DNA of 64,000 bases from Isochrysis galbana (taxonomy: Eukaryota; Haptophyta; Isochrysidales; Isochrysidaceae): assembly GCA_018136815.1 (NCBI GenBank), contig CM030931.1, forward strand, positions 10,613,072 to 10,677,071, in the 5' to 3' direction. Of this stretch, positions 10,733-20,232 are shown piece by piece (the first letter of the stretch is position 1; every line of letters begins with the position of its first letter). The translations under genes were made by a program, and so were the position numbers. The notes beneath the pieces are model-generated. The model was not told the origin of the DNA. It saw nothing but the letters and a program-made list of their open reading frames with translations, and searched no databases.

Positions 10733-11068
10733 CTAGCTCCCACGGCAACAACGCACTCTCCCAATCCTCCAGCACCTCCTCCAACAACAGATTTGTGTGA
10801 GCACGCACAAGCCTTTCAGCGGTGAGCTGGCCCAAACGGTTTCGCTTCTTTGAGTGGATACATCCTTCCACTGACCACTGACCACTGACCAAGAGGTCTC
10901 ACATCCGAAAGCAGAGCCGTTCATCGCAACCAGACGCATCGCGCATCGCTGCCCAGCACAAATCAGGCCAATGGCACAAGTAAATTCGAGCCCATTTGTA
11001 AGACAACATCTTCTTAGCCTGCTCGGAAAAGGCCACCTCATTGTTAAGGTTAAGATCGTGCGCTCCAC
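10733..11068 (-). pseudogene. hAT transposase C-terminal fragment (first lineage)
   Basis: The minus strand contains a broken reading frame. Its last part reads HSKKRNRLGQLTAERLV, then RAHTNLLLEEVLEDW, before a stop at about 10733. This matches the helical segment near the end of hAT-family transposases, typically K-RN-L-xxxAe-LV-xHxNLRL. Upstream, an overlapping frame reads NEVAFSEQAKKMLSYKWARI. A stop and a frame change separate the two parts, so the gene is dead. It differs from the hAT fragment at 33.6 kb. Confidence 0.5.
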
Positions 11069-11130
11069 TGCTCAAAGCCTCCTCGAAGCTCGAAGAAGTC
11101 AGCTACAGCTAGCAGCTAGTTGAGCCAGCA

Positions 11131-11226
11131 AAGCCGTAGGGTGATGGTGATTGAACGCTTTTCCATATGTGGGGGTGATGCTGATTGGACGTTTTTCCAT
11201 CTGTGGGTGATGGTGATTGAACGCTT
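11131..11226 (-). repeat. Minisatellite shared with 38.6 kb, three units
   Basis: Reading the minus strand, about 2.7 units of a 35-38 bp repeat are present, with the core GCGTTCAATCACCATCACCC followed by a spacer and ATGGAAAA. The same unit forms the longer array at 38604-38785 on the plus strand. Unit sequences differ by a few bases. Confidence 0.75.
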
Positions 11227-11514
11227 CTTGCCTGCGTAGTCGATCGGGATCGGGTATACACGTTTTAATGTTACGTCGAAATGGCAAGAGCAAATCGCTA
11301 TTATATGGTTATGTTTACACATATTCATATTCGAGTATTATTGTAAACGGACTGTGTGGACATTTATTGATGGCTCAACTTGAGTTATGTCCCATATTCG
11401 ACGGAACGCGACCTTGTTATTAATAAGGGTGGGACGTGGGACCGCATGCTTTTCGACCGTGCGCGACCATGGCGCGATGCCCAATAAAGAAGCTCCAGCC
11501 ACCTTATTCTTATT

Positions 11515-11664
11515 TATTCCTCCACGAAAATCGTCGCCGAGAAACGGTGCGATTCGATCCGCCTCTCTCCCACTCAGTCACGCGCGCTCACGCTCTAACC
11601 GTAAAGGATTTGCGGTCGCGCCCGCGCGGCATAAAGAAAGATAGGGATAGGGATAGGGATAGGC
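11515..11664 (+). repeat. Dispersed repeat family H, copy 1, with a (TAGGGA)n tail
   Basis: A stretch of about 120 bp shares high similarity with the reverse strand of 16203-16322. Both contain CGAAAATC-TCGCC-AGAAA, GGTGCGATT, TCACGCGC-CTCACGCTCTA and GCGGTCGCGCCCGCG. In this copy the repeat is followed by four units of TAGGGA at about 11640-11664. Confidence 0.7.
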
Positions 11665-11929
11665 GAATCACAACGAATCACCTCGTCACATGTCCTCCGC
11701 CATATCACAACGCATTTCGGCCTGCCTCATCGTGAAGGGAGCAACGTAAAGTAATGAGTTGTGCTATGGCGCCCGTGCGGGAAAAAGAAGAGTCGGAGTT
11801 GGGGACGGCGTCACCATGACTACACTATGTAAGTATGGCTATGACATGCACACGCCAAAAACCAAAATGGCACTCACTGTTCCCCAAAGCCACGAGCGCG
11901 CCTAGGCTACGCACAAGCTCAAGTCTCTT

Positions 11930-12637
11930 CTATATGAAATCGTTCGCGAACCTCGACACAATCCTTCTTCCAAACGGAATGTAGGACAAAATGTACCAGG
12001 CCATGGCCGCAAACTGGATGAGAATGCAGAGCAAGACAAGCAATGCCCGGTGGAAGAGCATTGCACTCAGAAGTGTCGCTGCCATCGCCAAAACGTAAGC
12101 AAATGCAGAAGCAGCGCGCACTGGATGGGTCATATTCCTGACCTGGCGCTTCGGGCCGATGATGAAGCCTGTTGACAGGAGGGAAAGGATATTCCCAAGA
12201 GTGTACCTGCGAAGACGTACAGCACAAGGTGAAGTGTAATGAAGTAGGAGAGCAGGAATATCCTGGACACGGTAGTTGAGTAGTGGGCATGGTTGGTGGG
12301 CGGCACATGCGGCAGAGACGCACTTGACCGCGAATGGAGCCGGGTTGCCCGCAATGAGCTGCGCGACAGAGAACATTGATGTCAACGAGATGGCCAAGCT
12401 GATGCCGAAGCAAATGCAAAATGCGTAGAGCCTCTGCTTGAAGGTCATTCCAGGACAGACCTGGTCGACGAGCTCCTCGCGCGCAGGCGCCAGACCGGTC
12501 ACTTCCCTTGCTCTCGCCCACAGCGCGGCTGCTCGAGATGAGGATTGGGATTCAATCTCTTGCGGAGCATCCTCCTCCCCTTCGTCTGGTGGTATGACGA
12601 ACGATGTCAGCTTTGCAAACATCCCGGATGAGCTCAT
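11930..12637 (-). CDS. SFT2: SFT2-family vesicle transport protein
   Basis: Two exons (12637-12324 and 12206-11930) encode 196 aa. The 117-nt intron (12323-12207) has donor GTGCGT and acceptor CGCAG, and splits the Lys codon of PFAVK-YTLGN exactly where the family sequence is continuous. Four membrane segments fall at about residues 70-88, 105-123, 136-154 and 158-180. Family hallmarks are GNPAPFA, YTLGNILSLLSTGFIIGPKR and the terminal WYILSYIPFGR. SFT2/GOT1 proteins are Golgi-localised and act in retrograde endosome-to-Golgi transport. I chose the ATG at 12637 because upstream in-frame codons include only a GTG. The cytosolic N-terminus is acidic and Ser-rich. Head-to-head with the PPT1-like gene. 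Confidence 0.93.
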   Translation of the reverse strand: MSSSGMFAKLTSFVIPPDEGEEDAPQEIESQSSSRAAALWARAREVTGLAPAREELVDQVCPGMTFKQRLYAFCICFGISLAISLTSMFSVAQLIAGNPAPFAVKCVSAACAAHQPCPLLNYRVQDIPALLLHYTSPCAVRLRRYTLGNILSLLSTGFIIGPKRQVRNMTHPVRAASAFAYVLAMAATLLSAMLFHRALLVLLCILIQFAAMAWYILSYIPFGRRIVSRFANDFI

Positions 12638-13466
12638 GGCGACTGCAGTGCGGGCGATGGGCAGCGGTGGAGATGACAGGCGTGCCGGACACGTCGGAAA
12701 GCACACGACGGTGAAGGGTCTGCCGGCAAGGTATAGGGGATGGAGAGGAGAGGTATACGGGATGGAGGGGAGAGAGGAGAGAGAGAATCGACGGGTTCCT
12801 GGGGGAAGGGGACCGGGCCGGCTTCCAAATTCTACAGAGTACTCTTTACTCTATTCCCAGTCGAGTTCGCATGAGTACTCCTATGAATACAAGAAGTAGT
12901 ACGTACATGGATAGAGGTAATCGCTGTACGTATATCCAAGCTCCATCGTACGTACAATTATAAATAAATTAATTAATAAATGCTTATATTCTAGCCAACA
13001 CCGCTAGCTGATTGGACACAACTTTTCAGTCCCGGAATCCCGCCATGCCTGACGAGCCACGTGTCCGAGTGATACCGGGGGGAGAGGTTACTGCGTACTG
13101 CGTACTTCCCCACTGCCCCCTCCCCTCGTCGATATTTGTATTTGTCCCCCCTGCAGTGCATGCACCGACCATAGATGCTCCATTAGGCTGATATTAGGTC
13201 CTGATATCATGATATTAGGTCCTCAAGACCTGATGACCTGATGGCTTGATGTAAGGTCATGACGAGGTCAGGCGACTATAAATAATATAATGGACAATTG
13301 AATCCTCTTGTAGTAGTAGTAGTCGTACACTTAGCGCGAAAAACAGCGGGGGAAAGAGAGGATGGGTGGTTCTCGCCCCTCATGAGGGCATGAGGGGAAT
13401 CAAGACAGTGTGGAGGGGCGCCCCCCCCCCCCCTCCATGGCGACCCAACACAGACACAGAGGCTAG
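12638..13466. other. Divergent intergenic region between SFT2 and PPT1-like genes
   Basis: No gene is supported. It contains a short direct repeat (GATATTAGGTCCT, about 13190-13225) and an AT-rich patch at 12960-12985. It presumably carries the promoters of both flanking genes. Confidence 0.5.
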
Positions 13467-14606
13467 ATGAGCACCCACTTTATTCTTGGAGAGATGAAGC
13501 AAGAAGCGGAGAACAGAAGAGAGGAGAGAGCGCGCAGAGGGTGGGAGCGCGGGAAAACGTGGGCGATGTTGGCGGACGGCTCGTCGTCCACGCCGTACGA
13601 GCTCCTCGGGCGGCGCAGGCGGTCATGGCGCGGGCGCGCCGTATGGCTGGTCTTATCGGCCGGCACACTGCTCTTCCTCCTCCTCCTCCCACGAATCCCC
13701 CCACGACCATTGAGACTGCAGACTTCTTCTCCGCTCCCTGTGCTGCTGCAGCAGCGCTCAGGGAGCGAAGGGGGCGAGCTGAGGAACAGGACGCCCGTAC
13801 TGCTGCTGCACGGCATGGGCGACGCGAGCAGTAATCTGGGAATGGCCTCCCTTTGCCACTCGGTCCGCCAGCACATCCCCGGGACCTACGTCGTCTGCTC
13901 CTCCGTTGCAGATGGCACTGCCTCCTTCACAAGTAGCATGGAGACACAAATTGACCAGCTCGCTGCCGCCGTCGCGTCAGACGTTCAGCTGCAGAGCGGA
14001 TTTCACGCCATCGGTTTATCACAGGGGGGGCTTGTACTCCGCGGCTACGTGGAGCGCCAGCTCAATCCCTCCGTCCGCCGGCTCATCACCATATCCTCAC
14101 CTCACTCAGGCGTGGGCTCATGTCCAAAAGGCATGATGTGGGCTTACCTATGTCCGTTATTTGAATTGTCGCCGTATAATCTGCCGATTTCTTTCTCCGA
14201 CTACTGGAAGGACGTGGCAAGCGGCGAGGCCGCGTACCTGTCGTCGTCACGCTGGCTTGCGGACGTGAATAACGAGAAGAGTAATTCGTCTTCGACACAC
14301 ACCATCGAAGGCATACGGGGTCGCCGGGCCGGGATGATTGCTCTCGAGCGCTACGTGCTCGTAGAGGCACTGAACGACACGTTTATTGTGCCCCGGGAGA
14401 GCACAACACATGGGTTTTGGGCGTGGGGCCAAAAGGGTGTCGTGGTGTCGATGCGAGAGTCGATTGGTTATCGAGAAGATCAGCTTGGCTTGCGCACCCT
14501 CGACCTAACGGGAAGGCTCCGGATCCTTGGATATCTCGGCGACCATCTGCAATTCAACACAAGCTTCTGGATAAAATCTATCCTCTCGCAGCTGGAGGAA
14601 GAGTAA
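13467..14606 (+). CDS. PPT1: Palmitoyl-protein thioesterase (PPT1-like), membrane-anchored
   Basis: Single exon, 379 aa, alpha/beta-hydrolase that removes palmitate from S-acylated proteins in lysosome-like compartments. Visible features are the oxyanion strand PVLLLHGMGD, the nucleophile elbow GLSQGG (Ser185), the acid in LNDTFIVP (Asp304) and the base in GDHLQF (His360), in the spacing and context of animal PPT1. The family's ALERYVLVEALND and REDQLGLRTLDLTGRL blocks are also present. Instead of a cleavable signal, residues 55-76 form a hydrophobic anchor behind a basic stretch. A YELL tyrosine-type sorting motif lies in the short cytosolic tail (residues 44-47). The in-frame ATG at 13566 (residue 34), just before that tail, is an equally reasonable start. 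Probable N-glycosylation sites NRT, NDT and NTS are present. Confidence 0.9.
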   Translation: MSTHFILGEMKQEAENRREERARRGWERGKTWAMLADGSSSTPYELLGRRRRSWRGRAVWLVLSAGTLLFLLLLPRIPPRPLRLQTSSPLPVLLQQRSGSEGGELRNRTPVLLLHGMGDASSNLGMASLCHSVRQHIPGTYVVCSSVADGTASFTSSMETQIDQLAAAVASDVQLQSGFHAIGLSQGGLVLRGYVERQLNPSVRRLITISSPHSGVGSCPKGMMWAYLCPLFELSPYNLPISFSDYWKDVASGEAAYLSSSRWLADVNNEKSNSSSTHTIEGIRGRRAGMIALERYVLVEALNDTFIVPRESTTHGFWAWGQKGVVVSMRESIGYREDQLGLRTLDLTGRLRILGYLGDHLQFNTSFWIKSILSQLEEE

Positions 14607-15110
14607 GGGGTGTTCTTTCCAGATGAGGATTCTGGAATCACGACCTCAAGAGCTCGACTATTTTGCAGGAATTCCGATGGAGGAGATGGCGAACGCGTCC
14701 TGAAACCGCACACAAGACGTCCCTTTTTTGCAGTAGTACTACTAGTATTTTTGCCCACTGCAAGGTGTATGCGCGCATGCGCATAAGTGCGTGTGCACAT
14801 TTTCAATCCGAAAGGTGCATCAGCATCGCGGCACGTGAAGGGGACGGGAGCCCTGCCCTACCAGCTTGCGTCGCGTCTAGTCGCACGTGCCACTTGTCTA
14901 TGCTTTCGTTAGCCTACATTTGTGATGTTTCGCGCGCCGCCAGTCTCTTCAACCTTTCTCTCGTCTCCTGTCGCGCGGCGGGCCCCGTTCGTTTCAATCT
15001 TCTGTGTATAAGTTGCGAAAGATACGGATGATGGAGAAGAAGCTTCGCGCTCGTTGCGCTACTCGCTACTAGCCCTCAACCTCGCTGTAGCTATGCGCTA
15101 TGCAGCTATA
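14607..15110. other. Intergenic region downstream of PPT1-like gene
   Basis: I see no coding signal and no clear repeat in this stretch. Confidence 0.4.
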
Positions 15111-15118
15111 GCGCTTAT

Positions 15119-15590
15119 TCAACCTACTTTCATAAGAAGGGGTCAATGGGGGCCTCGCGCCCCCCTCTTTCCATCGCGGACACCCCCCGGGGTGGGCCCG
15201 TACAATCAACCTCAGCCCCTACCCTCTGGCAAGGGCTGGGCAATCATCATCCCGGCCTAGATCCTTCGTGGGCGTGGGCCGCGACTCGTAGACTCCCACG
15301 CCCATATTGGGCCTGACCTCGAGCTGACTCCACCCCCCCTTCTCTGGTCGTCAGGCATACAGAGGCCGCTGGGAGGCTCCAATGCCCAGCGTGGCAAGCG
15401 CGGAAGAGGCAGGGGGGCCAGGGGCTGAGCCCCAGCCTCCACTGCCCCCTGAGCTGCACCTGCTGGCGGCCCTCTGGGAGCCGCGCCCAAAGGCGCCTCT
15501 GAGAGCAGGCCGTGGCGCGCCGCATGGCGACGCGCCGCAGGGAGAGGGGTGGAGGAGAATGGGACTTCTATGTCAAGTGTTGCCAAGCAG
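15119..15590 (+). repeat. GC-rich dispersed repeat, subfamily A/B, copy A
   Basis: This segment starts at CAACCTACTTTCATAAG and contains a hairpin-forming GGGGGCCTCGCGCCCCCC and GGGCCCGTACA-TCAACC. It then carries ATTGGGCCTG-CCTCGAGCTGACT and the block GGGGCTGAGCCCCAGCCTCC. The same order recurs in reverse orientation at 24.7-25.15 kb. Frames through it are open but compositionally biased, and I do not call a protein. Its terminus and hairpin resemble those of subfamily C/D/E. Confidence 0.75.
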
Positions 15591-16202
15591 ACCTTGATTT
15601 GCGCCTTCGCTGCGCGAGCTCCGCGTGCCTGGAGCGCTTTTGTTGCGCCGTCGCGCGTCATTAGCAGTATGGATTGATGTCCCATACCGCCTGCCAAGCC
15701 CACCACCCAGCGGCAGAATGTGATATCTACTCTGGGTAGTGGGTTCCCGCCAGATGCGCTGTGAGGCGTTCTGGCAGGATCTTGGGCTTTCCTCCTCGCC
15801 GTGGCGTTGAGGGCCACGACGTGGCCCGTCCTGAGGCCGCCCACGGGTCTTACCTCACCGACCAGCGCCTTATTTATCTGGCACTGTCAGAGAGAGGAGG
15901 ACCGCGAAGGCAGCCTCAACGCGGAGGCTCGTCAGCCACGCGTGGACGGCCGCGTTGGTGAGCTGGTCCTGGTTCTCGATGCCGAGTTCGAGTGAGGGCA
16001 AATCCTGCGAGGGGCGGGTCGGGATGGTCGGGGTGGGGTCTGTGGCAGCCAGTGTAGCCGCGTGCGCGCGCTTTGAGAAGCTGGGTGGGCTGCGCGGGCA
16101 ATGATGCCAGTGGGTCAGGGGGTGGTCGGACTGTCGGCAGCCCGACACGGCGCTGCATCGCGCGGGAATCAAATGCCGAATGTAGCTTAGATATAGAGGA
16201 AC

Positions 16203-16322
16203 CGATCCCCCCGCGGGCGCGACCGCCCATTCTTTACGGGTAGAGCGTGAGTGCGCGTGACGGAGGGGGGGGGAGGGGGGGCTAATCGCACCATTTCTTG
16301 GCGAAGATTTTCGTAGCGTCAA
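16203..16322 (-). repeat. Dispersed repeat family H, copy 2
   Basis: Reverse-orientation counterpart of the repeat at 11515-11640, lying immediately downstream of the LINE-like element's 3' flank. The G/C homopolymer runs differ in length from copy 1. Confidence 0.7.
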
Positions 16323-16329
16323 GTAGCCC

Positions 16330-16464
16330 CCCCGGGAGGTTTTTTAAAAAAAATCTTCTTAAAAATTCCCGCTACATGCGCGGCGTGAGGCAGCGTGCTA
16401 TTGAACCTCCCTACTACCCAACCCTAACCCCTATCAACCCCCTTCCCCTTCCCCAGTTCCCTCT
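16330..16464 (-). repeat. 3' flank of the LINE-like ORF1, repeated at 24.27 kb
   Basis: After the ORF1 stop, the minus strand runs through AGAGGGAACTGGGGAAGGGG, a GGGTTGGGTAGTAGGGAGG block, CACGCCGC and AAGAAGATTTTTTTT. The same order appears on the plus strand at 24264-24390. The conservation of this tail suggests it is element sequence between ORF1 and whatever follows. Confidence 0.7.
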
Positions 16465-18046
16465 TTAGCGGAGAAGCCGGTTCCAGGGAGGCCGTGTGAC
16501 GGGATCTTTTACCCAACATCCGGGGATGTCGTGGCTTGAGGAGCATTGGACGATTTGGCGTCCTTTCATGCGGTTGTTCTTGCATTCACCCGCCATGAAT
16601 CGGCGGCATGGCGCCGCCGCTCCAAGACCCATGAGGGCCCGGTAGTCCATGGCGTTGCTGGCGTCCCTTTGACGCTTACGTTGCTCTGCTTTCGCCTTAT
16701 CTTGTTCGCACGTACACTGGCGAAAGCTAACTTGGTTCTTGCGCAGAAATGAGATTGCCCACGGCTTGTCGTATCCTTTGCAACCCCCAGGGGCTCCATG
16801 GATGGCTAACTCCCCTTCGGGAGTCACGCATTCCACCGATGATCGGACCGCATAGTCCAGGTTGAAATTTTCTCCGTCGTCGAGAGTCACATGGAAGTTT
16901 CGAGGGAAACGGTGCCCCAAGGCGGACGTGTCCGTGTATACATAGAAATGCCAGATTGGGCGCTTGCCGGACTCGACCTTCGTGATTCCTTCGAGTGAAG
17001 TTTTGGCTCGCTGTTGGTTGCCCCTTAGCACGTGGAAACCCTCGCGTTCGAGCGAGCTAGCCAGATGCCTAGTCTTGGTTTTGTACGCCTTGATCGGGTC
17101 AAAGATGCGGAATACGATGTAGGTCGCCACCTCTTTGAGAGAGGACCGGATGGCGCTCGACTTGCGAGGGGCCGAATCGGCTAACGCGCCGTAAGTGATT
17201 CCAAACTCGTGCGGGACTCCAGAAAGTGCCGTATTTACTTTGTCTCCATATGCGGCCTTAAATTGATCGTGTGCGTCCTCATCGACGTAAAAGATCCAAT
17301 GGCCTTTACGACCCTTGTCCATCCCATCCGGGGTTGCGTCTAGGCCTTCCAGCCTAGAGAGGAGGAATTTCATGAAGGTAGCTACATCTTCACTTTTGAT
17401 GTCCTTCTTTTCGTCAGCTAGCTGAGCTAGCTGAATGAAAAAAGGGGTGTCTTCCGGCTCTTCCTCCTCATCGAGAGGGGGGGGGAGCAAGTTGTGTGTT
17501 GTTGCTGACTACCGGCTTGGGGTCCGATTGGGGGTCGGCCCGCTTGCGCGATGGCTGCTGTTGCTGTGGGGCTGGTTGCTTCTGGGCTTGCTGCATTGGA
17601 GTCTTCCCCATGGGTCCCTTCTGGGCGGCTTCCGCGTAGGATTTTTGCGCAGGTGTTGGTTGTTGGTTGGAGGGCGCAAAAGCCCCCAGGATTGATTGTT
17701 GTGTCAAGTGCCCGCCCCCGAGGGGTGCACTGATGGTAGGAGTTGCCACCATGGGGGTGGCAGCAGTGCTGCCAGCCCCCATGGGGAGTCCTTGGTTGGG
17801 TGGCGTGTCGAGGGAGGCCTGTGGCAGGGCATTGCCCTGGCTCTGGTCTGCACCAGGGAACAGGAGTCTGCCTGTTCCCTGGCTGTGAGGCTGCCTGGGA
17901 GGAGAGGGAGGTGGCGCCATCTCGACGTCCTGATCGGGAGGGGCTGAGGGTTGCGAGCGCTTGGGCTCCGGTGGCTTGGGTCGGCCCCGTTGGGGCGTCG
18001 TGGCGGCAGAGGGCTGGGAGGTGGGAGCGGTCGGCGCGCGCTCCAT
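16465..18046 (-). pseudogene. LINE-like retrotransposon ORF1 (nucleic-acid-binding protein), frameshifted
   Basis: Two overlapping frames (18046-17468 and 17490-16465) together encode about 525 aa. They join at a run of nine G (nine C on the coding strand) at 17477-17485; one base fewer there would fuse them. The N-terminal half is Pro/Gln-rich and disordered and contains SYAEAAQKGP, a motif type common in non-LTR ORF1 proteins. The C-terminal half is folded (RKGHWIFYVDEDAHDQF and similar) and ends in a CCCH-like cluster (CRRFMAGEC, then CSSSH). The start MERAPTAPTS is recognisable as truncated copies at 30.3 and 44.9 kb, and the end RPPWN-LLR at 24.2 kb, so this is the most complete copy of a dispersed element. 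Whether the shift is decay, assembly error or programmed +1 slippage cannot be told here. Confidence 0.7.
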
Positions 18047-18095
18047 CGCTAAAACTATAACAATAGTTTTTTATCGCCCCCGGGAGGTTTTTTAG

Positions 18096-18180
18096 TGGGC
18101 ATCGCGCCACGGTCAAAAAATGCAGCCCAACCCTTACTAGCCGTTAAAAAGCCCCTGTTTGACCGCCCTACAAGTGGACG
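18096..18180 (+). repeat. Dispersed repeat family G, copy 2
   Basis: Contains CACGGTCAAAAAATGCAGCC, GTTAAAAAGCCCCTGTTTGA and CCGCCCTA. It is shared with 10338-10402 (reverse) and 58115-58190. It lies directly upstream of the LINE-like ORF1 start and may be part of that element's 5' region. Confidence 0.6.
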
Positions 18181-18545
18181 CGCGACAAATAAGGGTATTA
18201 GGGTCAGCGAATGAGGGAGTTAATTGGGAGGTGACGTGTTGGAATATAAATGAATCTAGATCGGCGGGCACAGCATACATGCCCAAAATAGACAAGACAT
18301 CGTCACACGTGCAAGTGCGCGCGTGCACACGAACGATAAATAAGATGATATGTGGCGGCGAATGACGACATACAACAAATATAGCCATGATTCCGACCCC
18401 GAATTCGAGCGGTGGTGTATCCGAGGAATATGGCTGCTCACCATGAAATGGCGGTGGCGGTGGCGGCTAGACACACCTTGAGAGAATGGAGACGGATGCT
18501 TTCATGCGATGCCCTCTCATTTGAACCGTCCATGGACACAGCTTG
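18181..18545. other. Intergenic, nothing recognised
   Basis: AT-richer than its surroundings, with no supported gene or repeat. Confidence 0.4.
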
Positions 18546-19850
18546 TCACCCACGGACTGAGCGATGCGGCAGGACTCGCACGTCCTCGCCTGTCGTATGC
18601 TTCACAACCCACACGCCCTCCGCGTCGCATCCGTAGACTCGGCCGTCAGTAGCTTGCGCGAAGTACTGTGTGAGATTGCCGCCGCCATTCCAGGCAGCAA
18701 TAGCGTGTATACCGCGGAAACTTTCCACGATGGTGGGCTTTCCGGTCGGGTTCCACCATCGAACGAGACCGTCGCCTGTGACCACGACGGCGACATTCCC
18801 AGATATTGATAGAAATACCACGTCGCGGAGACCAGTATCTACGGGCAGTGTGGACTGCTGGCCCTGAGCAAGGTGGCCCCAGCCGTAGAGCTTGCCATCT
18901 CGGGCGATCACGAGGGACATCGTCCCCGAGGTGGCCACAGCGGCACAGGGGACCCGGGAGAGTGCCTCGACGCGCTTCGGTTGCAAGACGTCCTCAGCAT
19001 TGCCGTGGCCCAGAACATGCGAAGAGCCCTTGCACGAGCCGAAGGAGTAGACCACGCCGTCGATGTCCAGTGCGAGGGTGTTGCGTGTGCGGAATCCTGT
19101 CGCAACATCAACAATTTCCTTGTGCAGTTCTGCTGGCGCGAGAGAAAACGGATCGCCCTCACGTCCGAGACCAAGGCGATGAAAAGATCCGACGCCGATC
19201 TGATCGTTCCGAGCCCACGTGTGCAGCCTCCCATCGGCGTTGATCAGTGCGCCATGCATGCCTCCGATGCTCAGCTTATGGTTCCTCGGGAAACGCTCCT
19301 CCCGCGGGCCGCACACCTCCCTGCCGTTGCAGAGCTGCATCTGGGAACCGTCAGCGCAAAAGGGGTCCGAGAGGCTGCTCAAGTAAGGTGAATCCGGGTG
19401 GGTCACGAGGTTTCTGAGCGGCACCGATCGCATCCGTTCGATCGCTCTGGCCTCCTGCACATCGGTTGGCGGCAGGGATGGTCTAGGTTGGTGTCCGGAT
19501 GCTGGCACATCAACTGGTTCAGCAGGCTCGCGTGGCTCGGCCCTCAAGAGGAGGCCGTTGACGTCGACCATGTAGAGGACATCGACAAGCGACTGCAGCC
19601 CCACTTCAGGCACCACGCCGATGTACGAGCTGCTCACGCGCTTTTCAGTGTGAATAAGGAGGAGCCTTATGGCGTCGAGCCAGCAGCGGATTGGGCCGAA
19701 CTCTGTGCCCCTCCGGAGAGCGTCTGCGATGGCCCATTCGCGGTGAGCCCTGGAAGTGGCGGCGAATCGGTGGAGCGAACGCGCATCAAGCTCTGTCAGC
19801 ACCATCACTGTGAGCTCAGCGGGGAGAGAGCTGAAACGGCAGAGCGCCAT
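18546..19850 (-). CDS. F-box / RCC1-repeat protein
   Basis: Single exon, 434 aa from the ATG at 19850; three more codons are open upstream but begin with TTG. An N-terminal F-box-like hairpin (SLPAELTVMVLTELDARSL) would recruit SKP1-cullin ubiquitin ligase. A linker with a Pro-rich patch precedes at least four RCC1-type beta-propeller blades, seen as GALINADGRLHTWA, NTLALDIDGVVYSFG, MSLVIARDGKLYGWGHLAQG and VAVVVTGDGLVRWW. Each ends in the usual G-V/L-Y-x-W/F-G turn. Later blades are divergent and the propeller looks one to two blades short. A role as substrate adaptor is inferred; the F-box call is weaker than the RCC1 call. The upstream region is a large GA/CT tract. Confidence 0.78.
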   Translation of the reverse strand: MALCRFSSLPAELTVMVLTELDARSLHRFAATSRAHREWAIADALRRGTEFGPIRCWLDAIRLLLIHTEKRVSSSYIGVVPEVGLQSLVDVLYMVDVNGLLLRAEPREPAEPVDVPASGHQPRPSLPPTDVQEARAIERMRSVPLRNLVTHPDSPYLSSLSDPFCADGSQMQLCNGREVCGPREERFPRNHKLSIGGMHGALINADGRLHTWARNDQIGVGSFHRLGLGREGDPFSLAPAELHKEIVDVATGFRTRNTLALDIDGVVYSFGSCKGSSHVLGHGNAEDVLQPKRVEALSRVPCAAVATSGTMSLVIARDGKLYGWGHLAQGQQSTLPVDTGLRDVVFLSISGNVAVVVTGDGLVRWWNPTGKPTIVESFRGIHAIAAWNGGGNLTQYFAQATDGRVYGCDAEGVWVVKHTTGEDVRVLPHRSVRG

Positions 19851-20173
19851 CGGCAGCAACTCTCTCTCTCTCCTCTCTCTCTCTCTGTCTCACGCGCCTT
19901 CTCTCTCTTCTTCTCGTTTCCTCCCTCTCTCAGCCGGAAGTCTCTCTGGCGGTGTGACGAGGTCGGGAGAGAGAGGAGCAGGAGGGAGTGGAGTGAGGCT
20001 AAGAGTTGCAGTTGTGGATCTGCGCTGGAGGCGGGTGGGGAGAGGTGGATGGGGGGGTTGGGGTGGGTAGGATGTGCGAGGAAGGGGGGGAGGACGGACT
20101 GCGCGTGCGAAGAGAGAGAGAGAGAGAGGAGAGAGAAGCGGAAGAGAGGGAGAGAGAGAGGGAGAGGGGGGGG

Positions 20174-20232
<59 letters not shown>

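Noticed and set aside
15257-15844. 195-codon minus-strand ORF over repeat A
   Set aside because: It tracks the GC-rich repeat, its composition matches frames in the other copies, and its reading is not preserved between copies A and B.
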